From Cyclobacteriaceae bacterium (GTDB lineage: Bacteria; Bacteroidota; Bacteroidia; Cytophagales; Cyclobacteriaceae), in the NCBI GenBank assembly GCA_025455465.1, contig JALOMI010000002.1, forward strand, positions 1 through 36,663: a stretch of 36,663 bases of DNA, in the 5' to 3' direction. A program made the translations under genes and the position numbers. Under the pieces are notes generated by a model. It was given only the letters and a program-made list of their open reading frames with translations, was not told the DNA's origin and ran no database searches. This document shows, in pieces, positions 9,878 through 19,411 of the stretch (positions within the stretch are counted from its first letter, which is position 1; each line of letters begins with the position of its first letter).

Positions 9878-9980
9878 GGGTGATGAAATCAGGTAGTGAA
9901 GGTAAGCAAATGCAGCGAGTATTGCAGGCTGCTGATCAGGTGTTGTAATAAACATACAATGATGCTGCATATAAAAAGTT

Positions 9981-10054
9981 GGCAGTTGACAACAGGCAAT
10001 TGACAATGACTTCAGACTGACCAATATGTTGTCAATTGATCCTTGTCAACTGTC
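9981..10054. repeat. Intergenic imperfect inverted repeat with TTGACAA units
   Basis: GGCAGTTGACAACAGGCAATTGACAA versus the reverse complement of TTGTCAATTGATCCTTGTCAACTGTC. Arms are about 26 bp (21/26 match) with a 22-nt loop. Confidence 0.75.
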
Positions 10055-10089
10055 AATTAGAACGGAATCAAGGTCCACGTAACAGTATA

Positions 10090-11241
10090 CTAAATACTTG
10101 TGAGCGCCTTGACCAGTCGCTGAAAATCATGGGGCGTGTTGTATACATTCGGTGAGACACGGATGGCATTTCCGCGGAAAGAAACGTACACCTTATACTT
10201 CAGCAGGTTCTGTTTGATTTTCTCCCCGTCCATGCCGGGCGCCAGCCGGATGCCGAAGAGATGAGCTCCGCGCCAGGCCTCCTCTTCAATGATGAAACCC
10301 TTTTCGCGTAAGGCATTAACTGCTTCGCGACTGATATTGCGGCAATATTCCTGGATGCGTTCGGGCTGCCATTTGTTGAGTTGGCGGATGGCGGTGAGCA
10401 GCATGGGTACACCGATGAAGTTGCTGTGCTCACCCACTTCATACCGCAGGGCTCCTGGCTGATAATCGTTTTGGTAATTGACCAGCGCTGCAAAGTTTTC
10501 GCTGTCCTTGCGATTGATCCAGTTTTCTTCGATGGGTTTTCCGTTATCGAAATATTCACCGTAGTAGGCCAATCCGATGGCATACGGTCCCAGCAGCCAT
10601 TTATAACCGGCACAGATCAGTGCATCGGGTTGAATCTGTTGCACATCAAACGGTAAAGCACCAACCGATTGGGTTCCGTCTATAATCAGCAGCGCACCTA
10701 CCTCACGTGTGCGTTTGCGAATAGCCTGCAGATCGAACAACGTGCCGTCCGCCCAGTGTACATGCCCGATGGCCACTGCCCGGGTATTGGTGTTGATGGC
10801 ATCGAGAATGTATTCATTCCAGCGCTTGCCGCGATCGCTATAATCCTGTGGTGGAACAACAATATGTAATTCGGCACCCTGCTCATCGCACAGTGTCTTC
10901 CACGGATAGTAGTTGCTCGGAAACTGCTCGGCTACAACCAGGATGTGCTGCCCCTTACCGATGGAGAGGTTCTTCACCACGTTGGCCATGCCATAGGAAA
11001 CAGATGGAATGATGACCATGCGTTTCGGGTCATCGGCATGAATCAGTGAGGCGTAGGCTTCACGCAGTGCATCTGAATCCCGGAAAAAATCATCGGCAGC
11101 AATCAGTACCGGATTGCGCTTTCCGCGCAAGGCACGGATGCCGGCCTTCTCCACGTCTTTGTGCAGCGGAGACATGTACGCGCAGTTCAGATAGGACACC
11201 TGCGGGGGTAACGAAAACTGGGCACGCTTCGAGGTTAGCAT
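10090..11241 (-). CDS. Class V aminotransferase-fold PLP-dependent enzyme
   Basis: 383 aa with AIGHVHWADGTLFDL, LIIDGTQSVGALPFDVQQIQPDALICAGYKWLLGPYAIG (PLP Lys region) and a C-terminal IRVSPNVYNTPHDFQRLV. Confidence 0.88.
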   Translation of the reverse strand: MLTSKRAQFSLPPQVSYLNCAYMSPLHKDVEKAGIRALRGKRNPVLIAADDFFRDSDALREAYASLIHADDPKRMVIIPSVSYGMANVVKNLSIGKGQHILVVAEQFPSNYYPWKTLCDEQGAELHIVVPPQDYSDRGKRWNEYILDAINTNTRAVAIGHVHWADGTLFDLQAIRKRTREVGALLIIDGTQSVGALPFDVQQIQPDALICAGYKWLLGPYAIGLAYYGEYFDNGKPIEENWINRKDSENFAALVNYQNDYQPGALRYEVGEHSNFIGVPMLLTAIRQLNKWQPERIQEYCRNISREAVNALREKGFIIEEEAWRGAHLFGIRLAPGMDGEKIKQNLLKYKVYVSFRGNAIRVSPNVYNTPHDFQRLVKALTSI

Positions 11242-11288
11242 GAAACAATGTTACTAAAAGAGAATCAATTCTGAATTGAAGTTGATAA

Positions 11289-11927
11289 TTACTTCGGGGT
11301 GTTCCAGTCGAATGTATTGATCAGGTGAAGGATGTCCTTCTTCATGTACTCGATGGCTGGTTTCAGCGAATCGTTATGCACTTTGGTATTGAAGTAGAGG
11401 GCGCCCCGTAAAAAATTCTTTGTTGAGTCAGTGATGGTGAACTGCATTTGGCTGGGCACTTCACCGGCCAGTTCAACTACCACCGCTGTTTTTCCGGTCG
11501 GTGTTTTCACAATCACCTCATCAATGGCATAGGCTTTTATCTGGTGCTTGGCGGCCAGCTTATAGGCATCGTCCATGAATTCTTTCAGCAGCTGTTCGCT
11601 GTTGCGGATGGGTTTGTACGTGATGTGAATATTGGATTTCAACTGCGGATAGTAGATCTCCACCCAGTAGCGCTCATGAAATCCAGAGGTGTCGGGCAGC
11701 AGTTTGGCAGCTGTTGAATATTCAAAACGATAGGGAAGGCTGTCGGGTGAAAGGTGGTATTCCGGTGCGGGCAGTTCCAACCGGTTGTAGCCGATGGGCT
11801 TGGGCAGGTAGTCGCGCTGGCAGCTGATGGCCACAAGCAGCAATGTCATCAGCAATAATAAAGTGCTGAATACTGACCCTAAGCCAGTGTGTGAATTGAT
11901 TAATGATTTATTGTTCCTGTTGTTCAT
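11289..11927 (-). CDS. gldD: Gliding motility lipoprotein GldD
   Basis: Lipobox VAISC, then [21 protein letters not shown], plus position directly downstream of gldE. Start placed at MNNRNNKS, overlapping the gldE end. Confidence 0.88.
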   Translation of the reverse strand: MNNRNNKSLINSHTGLGSVFSTLLLLMTLLLVAISCQRDYLPKPIGYNRLELPAPEYHLSPDSLPYRFEYSTAAKLLPDTSGFHERYWVEIYYPQLKSNIHITYKPIRNSEQLLKEFMDDAYKLAAKHQIKAYAIDEVIVKTPTGKTAVVVELAGEVPSQMQFTITDSTKNFLRGALYFNTKVHNDSLKPAIEYMKKDILHLINTFDWNTPK

Positions 11928-13233
11928 GTACCTGTACCCGCACGCGCCTGATGCGCTTTTTATCGACCCCTTCAATCACAAACGTATACGGATCATATTT
12001 GATGACATCACCGGCATTGGGAAAGCCCTTATGGATCTCCAGTATCACTCCGCCAAGGGATTCGCTTTCACCTTTAATGGCATCGAATGTGCCGGGCTCA
12101 ATATCGAGCGCTTTGCAGAAATCGTGGAGGGAAGTCTTTCCTTCGAAGATAAACGTGTGATCATCAATTTTCTGATAGGCTTGCAGCGCCTCATCATATT
12201 CGTCATTGATCTCTCCGATGATTTCTTCAATGACATCCTCCAGTGTGATCAGTCCGGCTGTGCCACCGTATTCATCCACCACAATGGCCATGTGCACATG
12301 CTTTTCCTGGAAGTCTTTTAAGAGGGAATCAACTTTTTTGTTTTCCGGAATAAAGTATGGAGCACGGATAAGTTTTTGCCACATGAATGGGGCCTCTTCA
12401 TGAAGAAAAGGAAGCAAATCTTTGATATAGAGCAGTCCTTCGACTTTATCGAGTGTTCCGCGGTATACAGGTACCCGCGAATATCCTGATTTGCGAATGA
12501 ATTCGATCAGTTCATGGAAATTCCACTCAATGTCTACCGCAGAAATATCCATGCGTGAGCGCATCACCTGCCGTACGCTGAGTGTTCCGAAGGTAACGAT
12601 GCCCCGAAGGATCTCCTTTTCTTCTACCGTGGTTTCATCGGTGCTGGTAGCCAGATCCAAAGCCTGGTTCAGTTCTTCCAGCGTAGTATGGTATCCTTTC
12701 TTTTCCACGTACCGTTCGATCAGGTTACTCATGCGTGATAGCGGCACGGAAACAGGCTTGCACAGAATGATCAGCACACGCCAAATGCCGGCCATGAGCC
12801 GGGCAAAGCTCAGGTTGTTGCGGGTGGCGTAGACCTTTGGAACAATCTCACCGAAAAAGGTGATCAGAAAGGTAATGATGAAGGTGACCGCTACAACCAG
12901 GAGTTCAACAGGGGAGCGTGTGCCGGCAAGATCCCACATCAGGAAGGTGGCCAGGGTAACAATGCCCACATTCACCAGATTATTCAAGATGAGAATGGAA
13001 GCCAGCAGCGTCCGCGGATTATCCAGCAGGGCAACAATTGACTTGTCGCGGTCGTGTTCACTCTCGCGGCACCGTTCAAGGTCATCGGGCTTTAATGAGA
13101 AAAAGGCCACTTCAGAACCGGAAATCAGGCCGGACATAATCAACAGAACGATGATGATGGCCAGGTTGACCACATTCATCAGGCTGAAGTCAGCCAGTAG
13201 TGCCTGTAAAATATAACTGGGAGGTTCGTCCAA
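11908..13233 (-). CDS. gldE: Gliding motility-associated CNNM/CBS-domain protein GldE
   Basis: 441 aa with N-terminal TM helices (CNNM-type), a CBS pair ([14 protein letters not shown]..., [36 protein letters not shown]) and a CorC-type C-terminal domain. Synteny mutY-ssb-gldE-gldD. Confidence 0.9.
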   Translation of the reverse strand: MDEPPSYILQALLADFSLMNVVNLAIIIVLLIMSGLISGSEVAFFSLKPDDLERCRESEHDRDKSIVALLDNPRTLLASILILNNLVNVGIVTLATFLMWDLAGTRSPVELLVVAVTFIITFLITFFGEIVPKVYATRNNLSFARLMAGIWRVLIILCKPVSVPLSRMSNLIERYVEKKGYHTTLEELNQALDLATSTDETTVEEKEILRGIVTFGTLSVRQVMRSRMDISAVDIEWNFHELIEFIRKSGYSRVPVYRGTLDKVEGLLYIKDLLPFLHEEAPFMWQKLIRAPYFIPENKKVDSLLKDFQEKHVHMAIVVDEYGGTAGLITLEDVIEEIIGEINDEYDEALQAYQKIDDHTFIFEGKTSLHDFCKALDIEPGTFDAIKGESESLGGVILEIHKGFPNAGDVIKYDPYTFVIEGVDKKRIRRVRVQVHEQQEQ

Positions 13234-13258
13234 GGGGGTTCGTTTAGTTCAATACAAA

Positions 13259-13693
13259 TCAAAACGGAAGATCATCCGTGCTGCTGGATTCGGCTGACAT
13301 GGAGATGTTATCGGCAGCAGGTCTGGAAGCGGAATAACCAGGCTCACCGGAACTGTTGCTTCCTTTTGTAGAGAGCATGGTCATGTTGTCGGCAACAACT
13401 TCTGTGGTGTAGCGGGTAACACCTTCTTTCTCCCAGGAGCGGGTGCGAAGCTTTCCTTCGACATAGACCATATCGCCTTTGTGCAGAAACTTTTGTGCTA
13501 TTTCAGCCAGGCCACGCCACAGCACTACATTGTGCCATTCGGTAATTTCTTTTCGTTCACCGGTGGTCTTGTCGCGGTACGTCTCGGAGGTGGCCAGGGT
13601 AAAATTCGCCACGGCCACACCACTGTCAAGATTTCTAACTTCAGGGTCTTTGCCCAGACGGCCAACCAGGATCACCTTATTTACACCTGACAT
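13259..13693 (-). CDS. ssb: Single-stranded DNA-binding protein
   Basis: [37 protein letters not shown]...[38 protein letters not shown]...SSTDDLPF (acidic DDLPF tail). Confidence 0.97.
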   Translation of the reverse strand: MSGVNKVILVGRLGKDPEVRNLDSGVAVANFTLATSETYRDKTTGERKEITEWHNVVLWRGLAEIAQKFLHKGDMVYVEGKLRTRSWEKEGVTRYTTEVVADNMTMLSTKGSNSSGEPGYSASRPAADNISMSAESSSTDDLPF

Positions 13694-13797
13694 ATCAGCT
13701 TCAGTTAAATTGATTGTTAATAAAAGAAGTCATTACAGAAGCGATGCGAGTTGCCGCTGCAATGACTGCTTGAGGTACAAAAATACCAATCTTGCCC

Positions 13798-14862
13798 TTA
13801 TGATAAAAGGTGTAAATCGTACAGAAAACGGCTGATCAGCACCGGCTTGGGCAAATCATGCACCTTTTTCATCGAATAAAACTGCAATGTTTCAGGATAC
13901 GAAGCCGGCTTCTTTTTCAGTTCAATGACTACCGCCCGGCTGATGATGGTTTGATGCGACAGCACATGCCGGTATGGTTTGGTAACCCGACTGACTTCCC
14001 CCAGCCGAAGCAGCGATCGCAGCCAGTCATCTTCCTGCAACAGATTTTCCGGCTTGCGAACCCGCTTTTGTTCGAGGAGGTAAAATTCATACAGACCGCT
14101 CCAGATGTCTTTCCCCGTACGGGCCTGCATCATCAGCGAGTTGCCCTGCTTAATAATGTAATAGCTGAAATAGCGGGTGCGGTTCCTGGTGGCTTTGAGT
14201 TTAACCGGCAAGTCGGCCTGCAACCCCCGGCTGCGGGCGATACACTCTTTATTAAATATACAGGTAACACAAGAAGGGTTTCGCGGTGTGCAGTGCAGCG
14301 CCCCGAACTCCATCATGCCCTGGTTGAAATCATCGGGGTTCGATTCAGGGATCAACTGATTGGCCAGTTTGGTAAAAGCTTTTTTACCTTCCGTTGAATT
14401 GATGGGCGTATCAATGCCAAAGACACGCGACAACACACGAAACACATTTCCATCAACAACAGCCACCGGTTCATTGCCGGCTATGGATGCAATTGCTGCG
14501 GCCGTATAGTCACCGATGCCGGGCAAAGTGAGTAAATCCGCGTAAACGAGCGGAAAACTTCCGCCAAATTCGTGGGCCACCTTCCTGGCACAGGCATGAA
14601 GGTTTCGTGCTCGCGTATAATAACCCAGCCCTTGCCACAGGCGCAGTACTTTTTGTTCCGGGGCACGGGCGAGATCATGCACCGTTGGAAATTCACCAAT
14701 GAATTTTTCGTAGTAAGGCAACCCTTGCTGAACACGGGTTTGCTGTAAAATGATTTCAGAAAGCCAGATATGGTAGGGATCTTTGGTCTCTCTCCAGGGC
14801 AGCGGACGTTGGTGTTGACGATACCATCCGATCAGTTTCTTCGCGAATTGCCGAGCCTCCAT
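13798..14862 (-). CDS. mutY: A/G-specific adenine glycosylase
   Basis: Start at MEARQFAKKLIGWYRQHQRPLPWRETKDPYHIWLSEIILQQTRVQQ; HhH LLTLPGIGDYTAAAIASIAGNEPVAVVDGNVFRVLSR; C-x6-C-x2-C-x5-C cluster (CTPRNPSCVTCIFNKEC). Confidence 0.95.
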   Translation of the reverse strand: MEARQFAKKLIGWYRQHQRPLPWRETKDPYHIWLSEIILQQTRVQQGLPYYEKFIGEFPTVHDLARAPEQKVLRLWQGLGYYTRARNLHACARKVAHEFGGSFPLVYADLLTLPGIGDYTAAAIASIAGNEPVAVVDGNVFRVLSRVFGIDTPINSTEGKKAFTKLANQLIPESNPDDFNQGMMEFGALHCTPRNPSCVTCIFNKECIARSRGLQADLPVKLKATRNRTRYFSYYIIKQGNSLMMQARTGKDIWSGLYEFYLLEQKRVRKPENLLQEDDWLRSLLRLGEVSRVTKPYRHVLSHQTIISRAVVIELKKKPASYPETLQFYSMKKVHDLPKPVLISRFLYDLHLLS

Positions 14863-14915
14863 CCCCCTGATTATCAATTTTTTCAATATTAATTTTTTAA
14901 TCTGAGGGCGCAAAT

Positions 14916-14923
14916 TAACTTTG
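14916..14923 (+). promoter_or_regulatory. Candidate Bacteroidota -7 promoter element (TAnnTTTG) for the HU-like gene
   Basis: TAACTTTG in the divergent mutY/HU intergenic region. No clear -33 TTG at canonical spacing. Confidence 0.4.
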
Positions 14924-14954
14924 GCGTCCCATTGAAATTTAAACTTCGATCCCC

Positions 14955-15266
14955 GTGACGAAAGCAGATATAATTAATGAGATAGCAGAAAAAACCGGAG
15001 TCGATAAAGCAGATGTTACCGCATCGGTGGAGGCTTTTTTCAGTGTTGTGAAAGCAAACATGTCGAATGGCCACAACATTTACATTCGTGGCTTCGGCAG
15101 TTTCATCAATAAGAAAAGAAAGAAGAAGATAGCCCGGAATATCTCCCGCAACACCGCACTGGTTATTGATGAACATTACGTTCCCAGTTTCAAACCGGCT
15201 AAAATTTTCGTGAGCAAGATCAAAAACAGCGAGAAAGTAAAGCAGCTCGCTGACAGTGCGGAGTAA
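14955..15266 (+). CDS. HU/IHF-family DNA-binding protein (GTG start)
   Basis: MTKADIINEIAEKTGVDKADVTASVEAFFSVVKANMSNGHNIYIRGFGSFINKKRKKKIARNISRNTALVIDEHYVPSFKPAK. Confidence 0.94.
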   Translation: MTKADIINEIAEKTGVDKADVTASVEAFFSVVKANMSNGHNIYIRGFGSFINKKRKKKIARNISRNTALVIDEHYVPSFKPAKIFVSKIKNSEKVKQLADSAE

Positions 15267-15299
15267 AGCTGCTCTTGATCATCAGCAGGGGTGCTTTCT

Positions 15300-16106
15300 A
15301 TGCAACGTAACCGTATTATCCTGATCGTTCTCAGCGCAGCCTTCATTATCATCTTGTATCAATTGCCCAAGGTGGTGGTGAATAATGAGCAGGAATCAGT
15401 GCTGCCCGACTCAGCCATGGTTTCACCGGCCGATCCGCACGAAGGTCCAACGGCAACGGTTCAGACCTCAATCAATCGAATGCGGAAGGGTTTTTCCAAA
15501 ACTTCATCTGGAGAAAAAAATGCTATCTTTGCCGACTCTTTAGCAGACCTGTACGCAGCAGCCGGACGGTTTGACAGCGCAGCCTGGTTTGCAGAGAGTG
15601 CAGCAGCGTTCTTTGGCACCGAAGGCAGTTGGATGAAAGCCGGTAACAGTTATTACCAGGCGTTCACGTTTGCGATGGATCCGGTTAAGCAGAATGAACT
15701 GGCAGAAAAGGCCAGGGATTTTTTCGGCAGGGTTTTACAGCGCAACCCGTCTAATCTTGAGGCCAAGACCAACATGGCCATGACGTACCTGGCCTCGTCT
15801 AACCCCATGCAGGGAATTACCTTGTTGCGGGAAGTACTGGCGCAGGATCCTCGGAATGAGGGTGCCTTGTTTAACCTGGGCATGCTCTCCATTCAATCGG
15901 GTCAGTACGACAGGGCCATTGAACGTCTTAATGAATTGGTGGCGGTTAACCCCGCTCATGTGCAGGCCCAGTTATTGTTGGGGGTGGCTTACATGAACAA
16001 AGGGGACAAGAAATCAGCCCGGCTGCAGTTTGAAAAAGTGAAGGAACTGGATAAGGATCCGGCCGTTCAGGCCACAGCGGATTCGTATTTAAAAGACCTC
16101 CGATAA
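15300..16106 (+). CDS. Membrane-anchored tetratricopeptide-repeat protein
   Basis: N-terminal TM (IILIVLSAAFIIILYQL) and TPR-like repeats (NPSNLEAKTNMAMTYLASSNPMQGITLLREVLAQDPRNEGALFNLGMLSIQSGQYDRAIERLNELVAVNP). ATG at 15300 preferred over the upstream GTG. Confidence 0.85.
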   Translation: MQRNRIILIVLSAAFIIILYQLPKVVVNNEQESVLPDSAMVSPADPHEGPTATVQTSINRMRKGFSKTSSGEKNAIFADSLADLYAAAGRFDSAAWFAESAAAFFGTEGSWMKAGNSYYQAFTFAMDPVKQNELAEKARDFFGRVLQRNPSNLEAKTNMAMTYLASSNPMQGITLLREVLAQDPRNEGALFNLGMLSIQSGQYDRAIERLNELVAVNPAHVQAQLLLGVAYMNKGDKKSARLQFEKVKELDKDPAVQATADSYLKDLR

Positions 16107-16173
16107 ATTAATTGTTAACCATTTCCCGGTAATCCGACAGGCATCGGAGCGGGAAGTAAAAATGTAAAACATT

Positions 16174-16263
16174 ATGCCAAGCGGTAAGAAAAGAAAGAAG
16201 CACAAAATGGCAACACACAAGCGCAAGAAGCGCTTGAGAAAGAACAGACATAAGAAGAAGTAA
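16174..16263 (+). CDS. 29-aa extremely basic small protein (candidate ribosome-associated peptide)
   Basis: ATG...TAA reads MPSGKKRKKHKMATHKRKKRLRKNRHKKK, with 17 of 29 residues Lys/Arg. It is absent from the ORF track because of length and lies between the TPR gene and rng. Confidence 0.75.
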   Translation: MPSGKKRKKHKMATHKRKKRLRKNRHKKK

Positions 16264-16285
16264 TCTCCCGCATTGTTTCGGGAGA
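16264..16285 (+). terminator. Hairpin immediately after the small basic ORF (weak terminator or leader structure of rng)
   Basis: TCTCCCG-cattgttt-CGGGAGA starts right after the stop codon. No T-tract. Confidence 0.4.
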
Positions 16286-16336
16286 TAAGCTTCTGTCGGG
16301 AGCCGTACACATCATCCATTTTTAACTTGTATTGTT

Positions 16337-17890
16337 TTGAGCAATGAACTAATCATCAGTGCAACTCAAAACGGATGTCGTATAGCCCTGCTGAGAGACA
16401 AAACACTTGTCGAATTTCATGATGATCAGGAAGGAAGCAAATTCACGGTAGGGGATATCTACCTGGGCACTGTAAAAAAAGTAGTACAGGGCCTGAATGC
16501 AGCCTTCATTGATGTGGGCTATGACAAAGATGCCTTCCTGCATTATCTGGATCTCGGGCCGCAATTCAGTTCGCTGCAGAAGTTTACGCAGCTGGTGCGC
16601 TCGAAGAAAATTTTCGGCAAGCTGGAGAAATTTACCCTCGAACCGGATATTGACAAGCATGGCAAAATAGGCCAGCAGCTGTCTAAAGGGCAGGTCATTC
16701 CAGTTCAGATCGTAAAGGAGCCCATCTCTACAAAGGGTCCGCGACTGTCGTGTGAGTTGTCGTTAGCCGGAAGGTACCTGGTACTGGTACCCTTCTCGAA
16801 AACGGTAAGTGTATCCAAGAAAATTACCAGCAGCGAAGAGCGCAAGCGCCTGCTCCGGTTGATTCAATCCATCAAGCCGGAGAACTTCGGTGTTATCGTC
16901 CGCACCGTTGCGGAAGGAGCTGAAGTAGCTGAGCTGGACAAGGATCTGCGAACCCTGGTTAAAAACTGGGAAGACGGAATTGTCCGCCTGCCGGAGGCCA
17001 AGCCCAACGACAAGCTGATTGGTGAAATGAATAAAACATCTTCCCTGCTGCGTGATTTGCTGAACGATTCCTTCGACAACATTCATGTAGACGATAAGAA
17101 GATGTATGATGAGGCGAGAGCTTACATCCGCAGCATTTCGCCTGAGCAGGAAAAAATCGTTAAGTTCTATCAAGGCCGTGCCAAAATCTTCGAGCATTAC
17201 GGTATTGAAAAACAGATCAAATCGGCTTTTGGCCAAACCGTAAGCCTCAAGGGCGGAGGGTATCTGATCATCGAGCACACCGAAGCCCTTCACGTTATCG
17301 ATGTGAACAGCGGCAACAAATCAAACCGCGAAGAAAACCAGGAGACCACAGCGGTGTCGGTGAATATGGAGGCCGCACGCGAAATTGCCCGTCAGCTGCG
17401 CCTGCGCGATATGGGTGGTATCATCGTGGTAGATTTCATCGACATGAAGAACCCGGATAACCGGAAGCTCATCCACAAAGTGATGAAGGATGAGATGGCA
17501 TCCGATAAAGCCAAGTCAACGGTTCTTCCGCTGTCGAAGTTCGGACTGATGCAAATCACCCGCGAACGGGTAAGGCCGCAAGTAAACATCGCTACACTCG
17601 AGGTTTGTCCGGCCTGCAACGGAACCGGCAAGATTACCGCATCGATACTTGTATCGGATCAGATTGAAAAAATGCTGGAGCATCTGATGACCAAACAAAA
17701 CGAAGGCGGACTTGTGCTGGCAGTGCATCCCTACCTGCATGCTTACTTTACACAGGGTCTGATTTCTAAAAGAATAAAATGGTTTCTTCGCTACAAGCGA
17801 TGGATACATCTTGAAAAGGACACATCACTGGGTGTTACCGAGTTCAATTTTCTGACAAAAGAAGGCGAGGAGATTCAATTAAATCCCTGA
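16337..17890 (+). CDS. rng: Rne/Rng-family ribonuclease (RNase E/G), TTG start
   Basis: 517 aa with the S1 region VGDIYLGTVKKVVQGLNAAFIDVGYDKDAFLHYLDL, LHVIDVNSGNKSN, LRDMGGIIVVDFIDM and the Zn-link CPACNGTGK. Confidence 0.95.
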   Translation: MSNELIISATQNGCRIALLRDKTLVEFHDDQEGSKFTVGDIYLGTVKKVVQGLNAAFIDVGYDKDAFLHYLDLGPQFSSLQKFTQLVRSKKIFGKLEKFTLEPDIDKHGKIGQQLSKGQVIPVQIVKEPISTKGPRLSCELSLAGRYLVLVPFSKTVSVSKKITSSEERKRLLRLIQSIKPENFGVIVRTVAEGAEVAELDKDLRTLVKNWEDGIVRLPEAKPNDKLIGEMNKTSSLLRDLLNDSFDNIHVDDKKMYDEARAYIRSISPEQEKIVKFYQGRAKIFEHYGIEKQIKSAFGQTVSLKGGGYLIIEHTEALHVIDVNSGNKSNREENQETTAVSVNMEAAREIARQLRLRDMGGIIVVDFIDMKNPDNRKLIHKVMKDEMASDKAKSTVLPLSKFGLMQITRERVRPQVNIATLEVCPACNGTGKITASILVSDQIEKMLEHLMTKQNEGGLVLAVHPYLHAYFTQGLISKRIKWFLRYKRWIHLEKDTSLGVTEFNFLTKEGEEIQLNP

Positions 17891-17907
17891 ACGACCAACA
17901 TCAACTG

Positions 17908-17938
17908 AAAAGGTCTTCTAAAACGGAAGGCCTTTTTT
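17908..17938 (+). terminator. Intrinsic terminator after rng
   Basis: AAGGTCTTCT-aaaac-GGAAGGCCTT followed by TTTT. Confidence 0.8.
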
Positions 17939-17952
17939 GTTTTTAGGAAGTA

Positions 17953-18651
17953 CTAATCAGACGAAGGCCGGTCGATGAATGGTGATGCCTGCTGATGCAA
18001 TTGAATGGCTTTGCGCGAAAGGATGATGGCCACCACCAGCGAAACAAGAGCACCCAGCCAGATACCGGGAATAAAAGAGATAAATAAAAAGTAATCGTAA
18101 GCACCATGAAAGGCAGTGGCGGCAAGTAATGCCAGCACACTGTTACGCCATTCGTGGCGATGGGTGAATCTGGCGATGCCAAGGTAATACCCCATCAGCA
18201 CGGCAAAGGTGGCGTGCGCAGGAACAGCCGTGAACATGCGTACAATGCCGGTGCCCACTCCGTACTGAAAAACATAAAGAATATTTTCGAGGGTGGCGAA
18301 ACCCATGCCTACCATGATGGCATAGACAATGCCGTCAAATGGTTCGTTGAAATTACGGTTGTAGTACAGGATGAAACGGATGAACAGGAACTTGCTCAAC
18401 TCTTCGATGAAAGCCACGCGAAAGAAGGCATTGGCAAATTGATGCGCTACGTTATCGTCTTCAAAGTGAAGCAGAAAATCCAGCGGCCAGCTTACGGTAA
18501 CAGTCACAAGGACACTGCCCAGGCCGTAAAGGAAGCTGATGAGAAGAAGTCCTGCCGGCTCACGCTCGTGTTTGTCTTTAAGGTATATGTATAAAATGAT
18601 GGCAACTCCTGGTGCGAGTGCGAGAGCCAGTAAAATCAGAAAATCCATCAT
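17953..18651 (-). CDS. PrsW-family intramembrane metalloprotease
   Basis: Polytopic protein with FIEELSKFLFIRF (EExxK), DGIVYAIMVGMGFATLENILYVF, VPAHATFAVLMGYY and AFHGAYDYF. Confidence 0.9.
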   Translation of the reverse strand: MMDFLILLALALAPGVAIILYIYLKDKHEREPAGLLLISFLYGLGSVLVTVTVSWPLDFLLHFEDDNVAHQFANAFFRVAFIEELSKFLFIRFILYYNRNFNEPFDGIVYAIMVGMGFATLENILYVFQYGVGTGIVRMFTAVPAHATFAVLMGYYLGIARFTHRHEWRNSVLALLAATAFHGAYDYFLFISFIPGIWLGALVSLVVAIILSRKAIQLHQQASPFIDRPSSD

Positions 18652-18700
18652 GGTATTACAGCGATCTTTTCATGGTGCAGCTATCGGTATGGATTTCCGA

Positions 18701-19240
18701 TTACTCAATCACATCTTCTACCGCATTCAGCTTCGCGGTTGAAAATTTTCCACTTGTAGCGTAGATGATTTTGCCTTCCTTATCGAGCACAAAAAAGTAG
18801 GGGATATCTTTTTTCTCGAAGTCGAGGGCGTCTTTGTAAGGCTTCAGATCACCTTTATAAAACAGGATGTAAGGCAATAACTGTGGGTCAACATTTTTCA
18901 ATGCCTTTCGCTTGGCCGTGCCTGTGGCAGCTGCATTCACACCGGTAAACATGGGAACAAAAAATACATTTACATCATAACCAAAGCCTTCAAAAAGTCC
19001 TTTGTTTTGCTGAATGAACTTTTCAAAGACGGGCTGAAACCAGGTGTTCAGTTCATCTTCCGATTTTTTTGAATAGGCTAAACCGAGCAATGTGTATTTT
19101 CCCCGGGTGGCATCAGGCAGGGTAACCACTTTGTCTTCTACTGTTTCTGCTTCCATCGATGGAAATGGTTTGCCGATAACCTGTGCTTGAATTGAAGCGG
19201 TACCAAGAAGATAAACGATGAGGATGAGTGATCTTTTCAT
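18701..19240 (-). CDS. Secreted thioredoxin-fold-like protein lacking a CxxC motif (ATP10/TlpA-like, tentative)
   Basis: Signal peptide, then VIGKPFPSMEAETVEDKVVTLPDATRGKYTLLGLAYSKKSEDELNTWFQPVFEKF...IPYFFVLDKEGKIIYATSGKF. Thioredoxin-like C-terminal strand pattern; no Cys pair. Confidence 0.5.
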   Translation of the reverse strand: MKRSLILIVYLLGTASIQAQVIGKPFPSMEAETVEDKVVTLPDATRGKYTLLGLAYSKKSEDELNTWFQPVFEKFIQQNKGLFEGFGYDVNVFFVPMFTGVNAAATGTAKRKALKNVDPQLLPYILFYKGDLKPYKDALDFEKKDIPYFFVLDKEGKIIYATSGKFSTAKLNAVEDVIE

Positions 19241-19373
19241 AACAGGAAGATAGATATTGTTCTTCAGATTCCCGGTATTCCCAACGCATATCAGTTAATT
19301 CTTCAGATCAAGATAAGGTAATGCAGGTTGAATGGATTTTCACACAAAGGACTCAGGAAGAGAATTCAATAAA

Positions 19374-19395
19374 AAAGCCGCATCGCTGCGGCTTT
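19374..19395 (-). terminator. Intrinsic terminator for the 19412-20020 gene
   Basis: AAAGCCGCA-tcgc-TGCGGCTTT. On the minus strand it is followed by TTTATTG. Confidence 0.85.
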
Positions 19396-19411
19396 CAATA
19401 AGTTTGTTTTT

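Noticed and set aside
9878-10024. N-terminal extension of the YciI-like ORF up to 10024
   Set aside because: It runs through the 9981-10054 inverted repeat; the Met at 9877 starts a good signal peptide.
13858-14397. 179-aa + strand ORF antisense to mutY
   Set aside because: mutY is unambiguous on the other strand.
15530-15540. TATCTTTGC promoter-like motif inside the TPR gene
   Set aside because: Lies in coding sequence (codons for IFAD) with no gene starting downstream; expected by chance.
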